Part shown: one piece after another, positions 42,157-42,283 of the stretch
Layout: every line of letters begins with the position of its first letter
Numbering within the stretch: position 1 is the stretch's first letter
Assembly (NCBI GenBank): GCA_023381565.1
Contig: JAMCRR010000066.1
Span: 1 to 42,283 of the forward strand
Source: Chloroflexota bacterium
Lineage (GTDB): Bacteria; Chloroflexota; Anaerolineae; Anaerolineales; Anaerolineaceae
Direction: 5' to 3'
DNA: 42,283 bases
Notes under the pieces: generated by a model
Told to the model about the DNA's origin: nothing
Database searches by the model: none
Seen by the model: only the letters and a program-made list of their open reading frames with translations
Made by a program: the position numbers and the translations under genes

Positions 42157-42283
42157 ATGTCCCTTGTCTCGGGGCCCGGCGTAGTTTGCTAGAGCCACTG
42201 CCAGCATGTTTTCGTAAGCGCGGCTGCGCAGCTGCGCCATGCGGTTCTGCTCGATCTCACAGGCATTGGGAACCAGGATGATT
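42157..42283. repeat. 127-base terminal duplicate (probable assembly artefact)
   Basis: Every base from 42157 to the window end equals 41209-41335 in the same orientation; base 42156 (C) differs from 41208 (A). A length of exactly 127 equals a common maximum k-mer of short-read assemblers, so the contig probably ended by re-entering a k-mer node. Confidence 0.9.

Overview
The window reads as one assembled metagenomic contig, most likely from a Chloroflexota (Anaerolineae-type) bacterium. This lineage is inferred from gene content: a YvcK-like protein with N-terminal membrane segments next to gap-pgk, a GH3 protein with a Pro/Thr-rich stalk and membrane tail, a membrane-tailed Ser/Thr kinase facing an FHA-HTH regulator, and a CpXC protein. 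No rRNA, tRNA, CRISPR array or insertion sequence was recognised.

Layout. 1-2700: truncated ArsR-type regulator with two palindromic operators, a DUF5946-like protein, a phosphate-binding-type lipoprotein overlapping uppP, and copies of an intergenic inverted repeat. 2684-5583: divergent tgt and recJ with overlapping promoters. 5633-11995: a TetR-controlled ABC-2 exporter operon resembling the CecR/YbhGFSR locus; its HlyD gene carries a 21-base Illumina adapter. 12128-14167: membrane protein, DUF488 protein and a secreted S1 protease. 14168-16333: AT-richer stretch with a decayed FAD-oxidase remnant, a polytopic membrane protein and a possibly structured leader. 16334-20552: HAD hydrolase and the methylcitrate-cycle set prpB-prpC-prpD, for propionyl-CoA use. 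20754-29277: glycosyltransferase, AAA+ ATPase, GH3 envelope protein, Ser/Thr kinase, FHA-HTH regulator and CpXC protein. This is the least ordinary part of the window. 29414-32291: soluble GAF-PAS histidine kinase translationally overlapping a class III aminotransferase. 32530-39279: YvcK, gap, pgk, a haem-binding-type membrane protein, a processive-type GT2 and tpiA, i.e. lower glycolysis with envelope genes interspersed. 39276-42283: HExxH membrane protein, decayed dienelactone hydrolase, isoprenylcysteine-methyltransferase-type protein, nitrilase-family amidohydrolase and a partial gene.

Two assembly flaws matter to any reader. The adapter at 6698-6718 lies in frame inside the HlyD gene. 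The last 127 bases (42157-42283) exactly repeat 41209-41335, which looks like a de Bruijn k=127 end artefact rather than biology.

The best biological lead is the divergent membrane-anchored kinase / FHA-winged-helix pair (26017-27867), an arrangement like mycobacterial PknH-EmbR with a different domain order. It is flanked by cell-wall and AAA+ genes. Two genes (recJ and yvcK) have good sigma70-type promoters placed so that transcripts would start at or within a few bases of the start codon.
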